A program made the position numbers and the translations under genes. From the NCBI GenBank assembly GCA_043778255.1, contig JAYWGN010000005.1:1-10093 (forward strand): a stretch of DNA of 10,093 bases. The letters run 5' to 3'. The first letter of the stretch is position 1, and every line of letters starts with the position of its first letter. Below, piece after piece: positions 1-6,035 of this stretch. Below the pieces are notes generated by a model. It was given only the letters and a program-made list of their open reading frames with translations. It did no database searches and was not told where the DNA came from. This DNA comes from JAYWGN01 sp043778255. Its GTDB lineage: Bacteria > Bacteroidota > Bacteroidia > Chitinophagales > Chitinophagaceae.

Positions 1-19
1 CTGCCTGCCGGTAGGCAAG
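1..19. repeat. GC-rich imperfect palindromic repeat (left copy, cut by window edge)
   Basis: A GC-rich near-palindrome centred on CCGG at 8-11. The arms pair from position 2 to 17 with one G-T mismatch (7 with 12). It is a degenerate copy of the perfect palindrome 13 bp downstream and stands out against an AT-rich background. The left end may continue outside the window. Such CCTGCCTGCC-type palindromes recur between genes in many Bacteroidota genomes (recalled knowledge); they may act as bidirectional terminators or REP-like elements, which is inference. Confidence 0.6.
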
Positions 20-31
20 TTTGTTTATTCA

Positions 32-53
32 ACCTGCCTGCCGGCAGGCAGGT
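32..53. repeat. Perfect GC-rich palindrome, REP-like intergenic repeat
   Basis: A perfect 22-bp palindrome: A, then CCTGCCTGCC, then its complement GGCAGGCAGG, then T, centred between 42 and 43. It would form an 11-bp hairpin in RNA from either strand if a tight loop is allowed, or a cruciform in DNA. It is the second member of a tandem pair with the copy at 1-19. No T-tract follows directly, so a classical intrinsic terminator is not shown, though it could still end transcription from a gene to the left. Confidence 0.75.
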
Positions 54-58
54 CGGCA

Positions 59-87
59 TTTGATGTTAATTAACTAAAATACTTTTG
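59..87 (+). promoter_or_regulatory. Candidate Bacteroidota-type promoter upstream of the Crp/Fnr gene
   Basis: TTTG at 59-62 and TACTTTTG at 80-87, 17 bp apart, fit the Bacteroidota primary-sigma consensus (TTTG around -33, TAnnTTTG at -7). Transcription would start near 94 and give a leader of roughly 175 nt before the regulator gene at 271. The match is by eye and AT-rich DNA yields chance matches, so this is a candidate only. Confidence 0.35.
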
Positions 88-118
88 GACTAAATACCAT
101 TTCACAATGTTATAATAG

Positions 119-211
119 CATAAAGTTATAATAAACTCAAAGTAAAAGCAGCATAACTTATTAGGGCTTTAGCTTATTATTGTTATATAAGTAATGTACT
201 ATAACTTTATG
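119..211. promoter_or_regulatory. 12-bp perfect inverted repeat and GTTATA-type motif cluster in the regulator's leader
   Basis: CATAAAGTTATA at 119-130 is the exact reverse complement of TATAACTTTATG at 200-211; the spacer is 69 bp. In the same stretch GTTATAATA occurs at 109-117 and again at 125-133, GTTATATAA at 182-190, and GTTATAGTA reads on the minus strand at 205-197. The arms could pair as a long-loop RNA hairpin in the leader, or the repeated motif could bind a dimeric regulator such as the Crp/Fnr protein encoded just downstream. Both functions are inference; only the repeats are seen. Confidence 0.35.
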
Positions 212-270
212 TAGCGAATAGGTTCTTTATATTTTTCAAAAAAAAATTATAGCTATACCAAGCAATTGTT

Positions 271-855
271 ATGAACTCAGTTATTACTAATTATATTCAA
301 AAATTTGTAACATTATCCAATGAGGAACTTTTACAATTTGCTAGTTGCTTTAAAGAAGTAGCTATTAAAAAAAGACAATATATAGTACAACCAAACTTTA
401 CGGCTAAGCATCGCAACTATGTATTAAATGGAGCTTTTAGAGCATTTGTAGTAGGCGATGAAGGGCAAGACCATACCATTACATTTGCCATTAATGATTG
501 GTGGATAACTGATTATACAAGCTACATAACTCAGCAACCTGCTACAATGTTTGTAGAGGCACTCGAAAACAGTACTCTACTACAACTCGATTACCAAAGT
601 GAGCAAGAGCTTAAACTTTCTAATCATAAATTCGAAACATTTTTTAGAATAATTGCCGAACGTGGCTTATCGTTTCAACAACGTAGAATTATAAGCAACC
701 TCACTCATAGTGCCGAAGAACGTTACGAAGAGTTTTTTAATAAGTACCCACAAGTAGTACAAAGTGTACCTCAATATACCTTAGCCTCATACTTGGGTAT
801 GACAACCGAATACTTATCCAAATTAAGAAATAGAAAAACCCTAAAAAAGCAGTAA
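271..855 (+). CDS. Crp/Fnr family transcriptional regulator
   Basis: A 194-residue protein with the two-part layout of Bacteroidota Crp/Fnr-type regulators. Residues about 15-115 form a cyclic-nucleotide-binding-like beta-roll (NGAFRAFVV near 53-61, then FAINDWWITDY near 72-82). A central helix follows (about 118-150), then a C-terminal helix-turn-helix (YTLASYLGMTTEYLSKLRNR, 169-188). The phosphate-binding signature of cAMP-responsive CRP (a GE...LA...RA-like stretch) and the cysteines of an FNR iron-sulphur cluster are not seen; C26 is the only cysteine. The ligand is therefore unknown and may be absent. The ATG at 271 is preferred because the next in-frame Met is at residue 93. The gene is 33 bp upstream of the membrane-protein gene and probably co-transcribed with it. 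The family call is firm; the target genes are unknown. Confidence 0.9.
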   Translation: MNSVITNYIQKFVTLSNEELLQFASCFKEVAIKKRQYIVQPNFTAKHRNYVLNGAFRAFVVGDEGQDHTITFAINDWWITDYTSYITQQPATMFVEALENSTLLQLDYQSEQELKLSNHKFETFFRIIAERGLSFQQRRIISNLTHSAEERYEEFFNKYPQVVQSVPQYTLASYLGMTTEYLSKLRNRKTLKKQ

Positions 856-888
856 GTGTAACTTTAGTAGTGTTAATTTGCAATTAAT

Positions 889-1473
889 ATGAATCCCAAT
901 GCAATAAGTGCTTTTGAATATATTGGAATTTTAATTTCAATAATATTAGGGCTAGGTATTACACAAATATTATCATCAATAGCGGAGTGTGTTTACAATA
1001 GTAAACAAATTAAATTTTATTTCCCTCATACTATTTGGGTTATCATTATTTTATTTTTGCATATACAGGAGTGGTTTATTATATACGAACTTAAAAATTA
1101 TCCGGTATGGAAACTGCCTACATTTTTATTTATGCTCCTTTATCCAATAGTACTTTATATTATTGCTAAGCTACTTTTTCCTCCCAATGTGGAGGCAACC
1201 GTAGTAAATTTTAAGGAGTATTTTATGCAAAGTTTTTCCAAAATATATACGCTTTTTAGTATAGCAGTATTTACTTCTATTTTTTTTAATGTATTTATTT
1301 TAAATGTACCATTACTACAACAATCGCTACTGTTTATACCCATACTTATTTTTATAAGTATGGTATGGTTTAATGTAAAATTGGAATGGTTACATAAACT
1401 AATTGCAATAGTATTTATTATAATTATTATAATTACAACCATAACCGAAGTAAATAAGTGGTATATTAAATAG
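889..1473 (+). CDS. Six-helix integral membrane protein, function unknown
   Basis: A 194-residue, strongly hydrophobic protein with about six predicted membrane segments, at roughly residues 9-32, 46-67, 77-97, 119-138, 146-163 and 168-186. A conserved-looking GLGITQIL stretch sits in the first helix, and there is an aromatic HIQEWF turn at 58-63. There is no signal peptide distinct from the first helix and no catalytic motif that I recognise. Similar small membrane proteins occur in Bacteroidota as unnamed families (recalled, not checked). The gene starts 33 bp after the Crp/Fnr-type regulator on the same strand, so the two probably share a transcript, and the protein may be a regulated partner or simply a passenger. 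It converges on the LuxE-like gene with a 36-bp gap and no clear terminator between them. Confidence 0.8.
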   Translation: MNPNAISAFEYIGILISIILGLGITQILSSIAECVYNSKQIKFYFPHTIWVIIILFLHIQEWFIIYELKNYPVWKLPTFLFMLLYPIVLYIIAKLLFPPNVEATVVNFKEYFMQSFSKIYTLFSIAVFTSIFFNVFILNVPLLQQSLLFIPILIFISMVWFNVKLEWLHKLIAIVFIIIIIITTITEVNKWYIK

Positions 1474-1509
1474 TGTAGGGTAGCTATTAAAAAAATGTCC
1501 TCAACACTT

Positions 1510-2481
1510 TTAAGCAGTAAGCAAACTACAGCCTCTAGTATCACTAGTATCTAACCTGCCTTGTACCTCAAAATTTTCATTTTGGTATATAATACCAATA
1601 TCATCAGTAGCTATAAAGCTACACGAATATATATTGGCCAAATCAATTATATTAAGTACACCTTTACCTGTAAGGCTTACCTGCAATGGGTTATCGGCTT
1701 GGCGTACTAGTACTTTCATCCATGGCGGTGTGGCAAATAATCCTGTTTGGTTAGTGTAGGCTTGGCTTAGTAATTCTGTCATTCCATATTCGCTATGTAT
1801 AATACTACAACCCAACCTAGCTTTTAGTAATTCATGTATTTGTTGCCTTGTATATTCTGTTCCTCTGCCTTTCATACCACCCGTTTCTATAATGGTTACA
1901 TGTTCCAAATTCATTTTGTAAAGTACCGCAAAATCGAGTAAAGCAAACGTAACGCCAAATAGTAGGGTAGGTTGCTTATCATACTCCAACTGTTGTAGCA
2001 TTAAGTACAAATGTTCATATTCATTCAAATAAAAGTCGCTTAACGGATGGTTGCTTTTTACAATAAAATCATTAACCATATATACTAACGATGAGCCAGT
2101 ACGTTCTAAATAAGAAGGTAATAAACCAATTACACAATACTGAGTAATACTGCCATAAAACTGCTCAAAAGCTTTGGTGTAGCTAGTTTGGTATATGCTT
2201 AACTCCTTTATATAATGGCTACTAGTAGTGTTGCCAGTAGTGCCACTACTTGTAAATATCTGTTCGGGTTCAAATGCAGTAGTGGTTATTTTATTATTTT
2301 TAAAAAACTGAATGGGCAAAAATGGTATATCCTCAATTACATTTACCCTATCAATATTTATTTGTAATGCATCTACATATTGTTGGTACAATATATTGTG
2401 TTGGTACTGGTAAGTAAATGTGGCAATTGCCTGCTGTTGAAATGTTAAATTAGTAGTAGTAAAAATATTATTTGCTAACAA
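1510..2481 (-). CDS. LuxE-like acyl-protein synthetase (LuxE/PaaK family, adenylate-forming)
   Basis: A 323-residue protein related to LuxE and PaaK-type adenylate-forming enzymes, which activate a carboxylic acid with ATP and pass it to a thiol. Visible motifs are the phosphate-binding loop FTSSGTTG (76-83), LLPSYLERTGSSLVYMV (120-136), ETGGMKGRG (199-207), SEYGMTE (230-236), ATDDIG (291-296) and a C-terminal GRLDTSDTRGCSL (308-320). C318 in the last motif could be an acyl acceptor by analogy with the C-terminal cysteine of LuxE; that is inference. The start is TTG at 2481-2479: the frame is closed by TAA 15 bp upstream, no ATG lies nearby, and homologues recalled from this phylum begin at this point. 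No LuxC or LuxD gene is nearby, so a role in light production is not supported. The substrate is unknown; acyl activation for a lipid or surface-modification step is possible. Confidence 0.85.
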   Translation of the reverse strand: MLANNIFTTTNLTFQQQAIATFTYQYQHNILYQQYVDALQINIDRVNVIEDIPFLPIQFFKNNKITTTAFEPEQIFTSSGTTGNTTSSHYIKELSIYQTSYTKAFEQFYGSITQYCVIGLLPSYLERTGSSLVYMVNDFIVKSNHPLSDFYLNEYEHLYLMLQQLEYDKQPTLLFGVTFALLDFAVLYKMNLEHVTIIETGGMKGRGTEYTRQQIHELLKARLGCSIIHSEYGMTELLSQAYTNQTGLFATPPWMKVLVRQADNPLQVSLTGKGVLNIIDLANIYSCSFIATDDIGIIYQNENFEVQGRLDTSDTRGCSLLTA

Positions 2482-2545
2482 AGGGGTAGATGTTTATAAA
2501 ATTTACGTAATTTGTATTGTGATAATTCAAAATTATAAAAGATAA

Positions 2546-2995
2546 ATGAAAAACTTACTATACTTACTCATCATAATTGTATTTGCTATGGCTTGTAACA
2601 AAGATAAATACACCACAAAGCCTCAATTAGAATTTAAAAAAATTAATGGCAATGTATTTCCCAAAAACAGTGAATTAAAAATGGAGTTAAATGTAACTGA
2701 TAAAGAGGGCGACTTAACCGATACATTGTTCATATACAAGCTTAACAAAAATTGTATGAAGGATACCTTAAAGTTATTTTACAAAATGCCTACTTTCCCC
2801 ACCAATACTAATTTGCAAACCGAGTTGCTAGTTAACTATACTTATGGTATTAATGGTATTTATCCATCAATAACTTTATCGAGTAAGTGTAATGGTAATC
2901 AAAATGATACTTGTACTTTCAAATTTATAATAAAAGACAAAGCTGGCAACAAAAGCGACTCAGTAGTAAGTCCACAATTGGTGCTGCTTAAGTAG
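2546..2995 (+). CDS. Putative small lipoprotein, function unknown
   Basis: A 149-residue protein starting with a classic lipoprotein signal: two charged or polar residues, a hydrophobic core at 4-14, and the lipobox FAMAC with the lipidated cysteine at 17. The mature part is about 133 residues and beta-rich. It has two calcium- or Ig-like edge motifs, VTDKEGDLTDTLFI (50-63) and IKDKAGNKSDSV (128-139), a pattern common in Bacteroidota periplasmic or surface lipoproteins with one Ig/cadherin-like fold. Three cysteines follow (C45, and a pair near 114 and 122) and could form one disulphide. The gene diverges from the LuxE-like gene across 64 bp and runs convergently to within 7 bp of the HsdR_N-like gene. 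No enzyme motif is seen. The lipoprotein call is firm; the fold is inferred. Confidence 0.8.
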   Translation: MKNLLYLLIIIVFAMACNKDKYTTKPQLEFKKINGNVFPKNSELKMELNVTDKEGDLTDTLFIYKLNKNCMKDTLKLFYKMPTFPTNTNLQTELLVNYTYGINGIYPSITLSSKCNGNQNDTCTFKFIIKDKAGNKSDSVVSPQLVLLK

Positions 2996-3002
2996 CAATG
3001 CT

Positions 3003-3437
3003 TTATGGCATATACTTTGGTACTTGCTCCATGGCCATGTTTAACTCCATATCCCAACCTAAGTTTTCATCGCCATTTGTTATAATCATATACCTACATT
3101 GTACTACAGTGTAGTAGTTGTGTATTTGTTGTAGCACCGTTATATCTAATTTTATTTGTTGGCTTTTACATTCTATTAATAGCAATGGTTTTACAGTAGC
3201 ATCATATACAACTATATCAAACCTTTTATTTTTTTCAAATATTTTCAGTTTCTTTTCTACCGCAATTGCAGCAATTGGGTATTTTAAATCAGCAATTAAA
3301 TACTGTAAATAATTTTGCCTCACCCATTCTTCAGGTGTAAGTAGTAACCATTTTTTTCTTATTACACATTTTATATAGCCAATAGTAGCTGTTTTTTTTA
3401 TGCTATGGTTATAAGTATTGTAGGGTATTGTAAACAA
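3003..3437 (-). CDS. Small HsdR N-terminal-like (PD-(D/E)XK) protein, probably stand-alone
   Basis: A protein of about 144 residues resembling the 'type I restriction enzyme R protein N-terminal' domain family (HSDR_N). In numbering from the TTG at 3437 it has LTPEEWVRQNYLQYLI (33-48), the probable active-site set E61, D74 in RFDIVVYD and E89-C-K91 in LLIECKS, and Q103/Q104 in the following helix. Together these look like an intact PD-(D/E)XK core. The helicase and translocase parts of true HsdR are absent, and no HsdM or HsdS gene is nearby. An ATG at 3485 would give 160 residues, overlapping the upstream gene by 29 bp with a Lys-rich N-terminus unlike the family. TTG 3437 follows an A-rich AAAGAAAAGAAG tract and gives the length I recall for the family, so I prefer it with moderate certainty. 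It is the second gene of a pair with the glycosylasparaginase. Its function is unknown. Confidence 0.8.
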   Translation of the reverse strand: MFTIPYNTYNHSIKKTATIGYIKCVIRKKWLLLTPEEWVRQNYLQYLIADLKYPIAAIAVEKKLKIFEKNKRFDIVVYDATVKPLLLIECKSQQIKLDITVLQQIHNYYTVVQCRYMIITNGDENLGWDMELNMAMEQVPKYMP

Positions 3438-3456
3438 GTGCTTCTTTTCTTTTTTT

Positions 3457-4488
3457 TTACTTTTTATTAAAATAATAAGGAGCATTTACCAGCTTTACTT
3501 CACTAGCACTATGCACCGCATATTGAAACCCTTTTTGCAAAGCATAAGCACCATATTGTCCTGCTTTATTTAGGGCTATAAAGCCTACTTGCATGTCCAG
3601 AGCTTTTGTTTTATTTTGTTGTACTATACGTTCAATGGCTTTACGGCAAGCAGTTTGAGGTGTATTGCCTTGCCTCATATATTCTGTAACCAAGTAGCTG
3701 CCACATACTTTTATAACAGCTTCGCCTAAGCCACTACTGGTTACTGCACCCACTGCACCATCTACATATAGGCCAGCACCTATTATAGGTGAGTCCCCTA
3801 CACGGCCGTGTAATTTGAATGCCATACCACTTGTAGTACAAGCTCCACTTAGGTTGCCTATATTATCTAATGCTACTAAGCCCATAGTATCGTGGTTGGG
3901 TGTACCATCGTCAAAGTATATTGGCGCAAATGGCCCATTATTTTTAGTACCACTTTCAATATTTATTTGGGGTTTGTATTCCGTTTTTTTAAGCCACTCC
4001 ACATAAGTTTTTTGTGCATCGGTGCTTAATGTTTGGGGCATTTTTTCAAACCCATTTTGCAATGCAAATTGCAATGCTCCATTGCCTACCAGCATTACAT
4101 GTGGTGTAAGTTCCATTACCTTACGTGCCACTTGTATTGGGTGTGCTATTTGCTCCAACCCAGCTACTGCACCACAGTTATATTGGTGATCCATTATACT
4201 CGCATCAAGGGTTACTATGCCATCTCTATCGGGGTTACCACCTAAGCCTACACAGCAGTTTATTTGGTTTTCAATATACACAGCTCCTGCCTCTACTGCA
4301 TCAAGTGCAGTAAGGTTATTTTTTATTTGGGTATAGGCTTGTTTGGCTACTGCTACACCACTATCCCAAGTGGCTATTACAATGGCTTTGGGTGCAGTTG
4401 TAGTAGTAGCTTTAGTAAGGGTAGGCATACTATTTGCCATGGCTGTAAGTCCTGACAATTTTAAAAAATTTCGTCTATTATGATGCAT
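3457..4488 (-). CDS. N4-(beta-N-acetylglucosaminyl)-L-asparaginase (glycosylasparaginase), Tat-exported
   Basis: A 343-residue Ntn hydrolase that removes the amide-linked sugar from asparagine during glycoprotein breakdown. Family members cleave themselves just before a threonine that then becomes the nucleophile. Here that site is HDTMGLVALD, with T201 as the predicted nucleophile splitting the chain into alpha and beta subunits. Other family motifs are GGNPDRDGIVTLDASIMD (83-100), VGNGALQFAL (134-143), GRVGDSPIIGAGLY (228-241) and VTSSGLGEAVIKVCGSYLV (249-267). The N-terminus RRNFLKLSG (5-13) plus a hydrophobic stretch is a twin-arginine export signal, so it acts in the periplasm. ATG at 4488 is chosen over an in-frame TTG at 4509: it places the RR pair at residues 5-6, and a promoter-like TATATTTG overlaps the TTG. 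The HsdR_N-like gene follows closely on the same strand. A substrate from host or environmental glycoprotein is inferred. Confidence 0.92.
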   Translation of the reverse strand: MHHNRRNFLKLSGLTAMANSMPTLTKATTTTAPKAIVIATWDSGVAVAKQAYTQIKNNLTALDAVEAGAVYIENQINCCVGLGGNPDRDGIVTLDASIMDHQYNCGAVAGLEQIAHPIQVARKVMELTPHVMLVGNGALQFALQNGFEKMPQTLSTDAQKTYVEWLKKTEYKPQINIESGTKNNGPFAPIYFDDGTPNHDTMGLVALDNIGNLSGACTTSGMAFKLHGRVGDSPIIGAGLYVDGAVGAVTSSGLGEAVIKVCGSYLVTEYMRQGNTPQTACRKAIERIVQQNKTKALDMQVGFIALNKAGQYGAYALQKGFQYAVHSASEVKLVNAPYYFNKK

Positions 4489-4506
4489 ACTAATTTTATT
4501 ATTAGC

Positions 4507-4514
4507 CAAATATA
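4507..4514 (-). promoter_or_regulatory. Candidate -7 element for the glycosylasparaginase gene
   Basis: Read on the minus strand this is TATATTTG, a full match to the Bacteroidota TAnnTTTG box. It lies about 19 bp before the ATG at 4488 and overlaps the alternative TTG start at 4509-4507, so a transcript starting here would lack that TTG. The best upstream TTG (4531-4529) is only 14 bp away, which is short, so the -33 part is weak. Confidence 0.3.
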
Positions 4515-4634
4515 TTTTAAAATTATAACAAGTAGGCTATATAATATTTGTATGGCTTTCGCCAAAATGTATCCCTGTTTTTATGTTTCTTTATTTATAC
4601 CTTCGGTAAAAAATTTACTAGCAACCAATAGTGG

Positions 4635-4652
4635 TATATTTGCATTCGCAAA
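4635..4652 (+). promoter_or_regulatory. Candidate -7 element and small hairpin before the methyltransferase gene
   Basis: TATATTTG at 4635-4642 matches the Bacteroidota -7 box and would start transcription near 4648, about 33 nt before the ATG at 4681. No good TTG element is seen at the expected distance upstream. TTTGC (4639-4643) and GCAAA (4648-4652) flank a 4-base loop and form a 5-bp inverted repeat across the predicted start site, which could be chance or an operator half. Confidence 0.3.
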
Positions 4653-4680
4653 AATAAATATTTCAATATACTATTACACT

Positions 4681-5388
4681 ATGGATACCCCAAAAGCAAC
4701 CTTATACTTAATACCCACCGTACTAGCCGAATTAGAGTTTAATTGTTTACCCAATTATTTATTACCTGCTATAAAAGAGTGTACTGTTTTTTTTGTAGAA
4801 AATGAACGAACAACCCGTCGTTTTTTCAAAAGCATATATAAAGAAATGGTGATTGATGATTACCAATGGATTACTATACACAAAGCCGAAGCTACTGTTA
4901 AAAATGACTTAATAAAGCATTTGCAACATGGTGCTACCATTGGTATTGTAAGCGAAGCTGGTTGCCCTGCCATAGCCGACCCTGGTCAGTTATTAGTTGC
5001 TGCTGCACAGCAGTTTGGTGCAGTTGTAAAGCCCTTAGTTGGGCCAAGTAGTATATTGCTTAGCTTAATGGCCAGTGGCTTTAATGGGCAAAATTTTACC
5101 TTTAACGGCTACTTACCTATTGACAATTTGGAACGTAATACAGCATTAAAAGCTTTAGAGGTTATTGTTACCCAACACAATACCACACAACTATTTATTG
5201 AAACTCCCTACCGCAACAATCAATTACTCGAAAGTATTTTAAAAATTTGCCAACCAACAACGCTACTTTGCATAGCAACAAACCTAACTAGTATAACAGA
5301 AACAGTTGTTACTAAATCAATACACGATTGGAAGAAGGCAATTCCCAATTTGCATAAGCAACCCACCATATTTTTATTAGGGAGTTAA
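4681..5388 (+). CDS. RsmI-like SAM-dependent methyltransferase (tetrapyrrole methylase fold)
   Basis: A 235-residue protein of the tetrapyrrole/RsmI methylase superfamily. RsmI itself 2'-O-methylates C1402 of 16S rRNA. Motifs in order: TLYLIPTVLAE at the N-terminus (7-17), FFVENERTTRRFFKSI (37-52), IVSEAGCPAIADPG (89-102, the glycine-rich SAM-binding stretch), LVGPSSILLSLMASGFNGQ (119-137), FNGYLP (141-146), IETPYRNNQLLE (173-184) and a C-terminal KQPTIFLLG. This is the short Bacteroidota version, in which the motifs are slightly changed from canonical RsmI (for example SEAGCP where RsmI typically has SDAGTP), so it may be a paralogue with a different rRNA or other target. ATG 4681 is chosen because the family begins here; a longer frame back to 4480 would overlap the divergent glycosylasparaginase gene and adds unrelated sequence. 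A weak hairpin follows the stop. Confidence 0.88.
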   Translation: MDTPKATLYLIPTVLAELEFNCLPNYLLPAIKECTVFFVENERTTRRFFKSIYKEMVIDDYQWITIHKAEATVKNDLIKHLQHGATIGIVSEAGCPAIADPGQLLVAAAQQFGAVVKPLVGPSSILLSLMASGFNGQNFTFNGYLPIDNLERNTALKALEVIVTQHNTTQLFIETPYRNNQLLESILKICQPTTLLCIATNLTSITETVVTKSIHDWKKAIPNLHKQPTIFLLGS

Positions 5389-5391
5389 TAT

Positions 5392-5407
5392 GATAATTTT
5401 TATTATC
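5392..5407 (+). terminator. Weak hairpin after the methyltransferase gene, possible terminator
   Basis: GATAAT at 5392-5397 and ATTATC at 5402-5407 form a perfect 6-bp stem with a TTTT loop, 3 bp after the stop codon. A pyrimidine-rich tract (CTTTCTATCTTTTT) follows. The stem is AT-rich and would be unstable, so termination here is uncertain. Confidence 0.25.
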
Positions 5408-5905
5408 CTTTCTATCTTTTTCATATATCGGCAGCTGTAATCTTTTTTATTTAACACAGCATATATTCATATTTTGATTTTTTAATGAATTTACTTAATT
5501 GTGATTTTTTTATTGTGGATTCAACAAAAAGTAGTTTTCCTTAAAATAAAACATGTTTTCATTAAATATGTATAAGTATTAATACGTTTAAGCAATTAAT
5601 AAGTAAATTTTACGTTTGGGTGTTTTATAATTACACTTAAACTATGTTATCTTATAATTATGAATAGCAGCGGTTTTGTCATATTATTTGGTGATTAATT
5701 AAATTAAAATACTAAGTTTTATTTAAAAATATTTAATATATCTTATTGTTTTATAGGTTATTATGGAGTAAACTCTTTATTTGTTAGATTCTGTCTAATT
5801 GTTCTCATACAAATAATTAGTTATACTATTTTGACATATACAACTAGCAAGTAACTAAAAGACCAATGCTTATCCACATTTAATAAGTAGTAAGTAAAAA
5901 TACTA

Positions 5906-5936
5906 TTGTTTTATGTTGCATTAAATACTATTTTTG
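5906..5936 (+). promoter_or_regulatory. Candidate promoter of the giant repeat-protein gene
   Basis: TTG at 5906-5908 and TATTTTTG at 5929-5936 are 20 bp apart, a good fit to the Bacteroidota promoter form. Transcription would begin near 5942, leaving a leader of about 95 nt before the ATG at 6036. A 10-bp direct repeat (AAATACTATT, 25 bp period) overlaps both elements, so a regulator could bind here. The A-rich stretch AAAACAACAATTAAAA just before the ATG is typical of translation starts in this phylum. Confidence 0.4.
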
Positions 5937-6035
5937 CTTTGTAATACAACCTATTCCTCTTAAAATTCATCTAACTTGATGAAAAATAGTAACTAAATGA
6001 TCGATTTAATACAAATTCAAAAACAACAATTAAAA

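Larger units (their letters stand above)
5389..6035. other. 647-bp AT-rich region without a convincing gene
   Basis: No coding frame of useful length is seen on either strand; stops are dense. The region is strikingly AT-rich, including runs such as the TTAATTAAATTAAAATAC stretch near 5695-5712. It holds a weak hairpin at 5392-5407, an isolated perfect DnaA-box-like TTATCCACA at 5870-5878, a 10-bp direct repeat (AAATACTATT at 5898-5907 and 5923-5932) and a promoter candidate at 5906-5936 pointing at the giant gene. Most of 5410-5860 shows nothing that I can assign. It is long for the otherwise compact left half of the window. Confidence 0.6.

Noticed and set aside
157..178. CTTATTA direct repeat in the regulator leader
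   Set aside because: Only 7 bp in AT-rich DNA; expected by chance and not symmetrical with the other leader motifs.
1155..1544. Minus-strand frame of 129 codons across the end of the membrane-protein gene
   Set aside because: It is antisense to hydrophobic codons of a convincing membrane protein and overlaps the LuxE-like gene's end; no family resemblance.
1510..2481. Possible bioluminescence (lux) operon
   Set aside because: Only the LuxE-like gene is present; no luciferase subunits, LuxC reductase or LuxD thioesterase nearby.
3003..3437. Remnant of a type I restriction-modification system
   Set aside because: The nuclease-fold domain is intact and family-sized with no HsdM, HsdS or helicase fragments around it. 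It is better read as an independent small protein.
3815..4455. Several plus-strand frames of 60-70 codons within the glycosylasparaginase gene
   Set aside because: All are antisense to a gene with clear catalytic motifs; Ser/Cys/Tyr-rich composition typical of shadow frames.
5831..5857. E. coli-style promoter (TTGACA at 5831-5836)
   Set aside because: The -35 match is perfect, but the best -10 (TAACTA) is poor with a 15-bp spacer, and Bacteroidota primary sigma factors use a different consensus.
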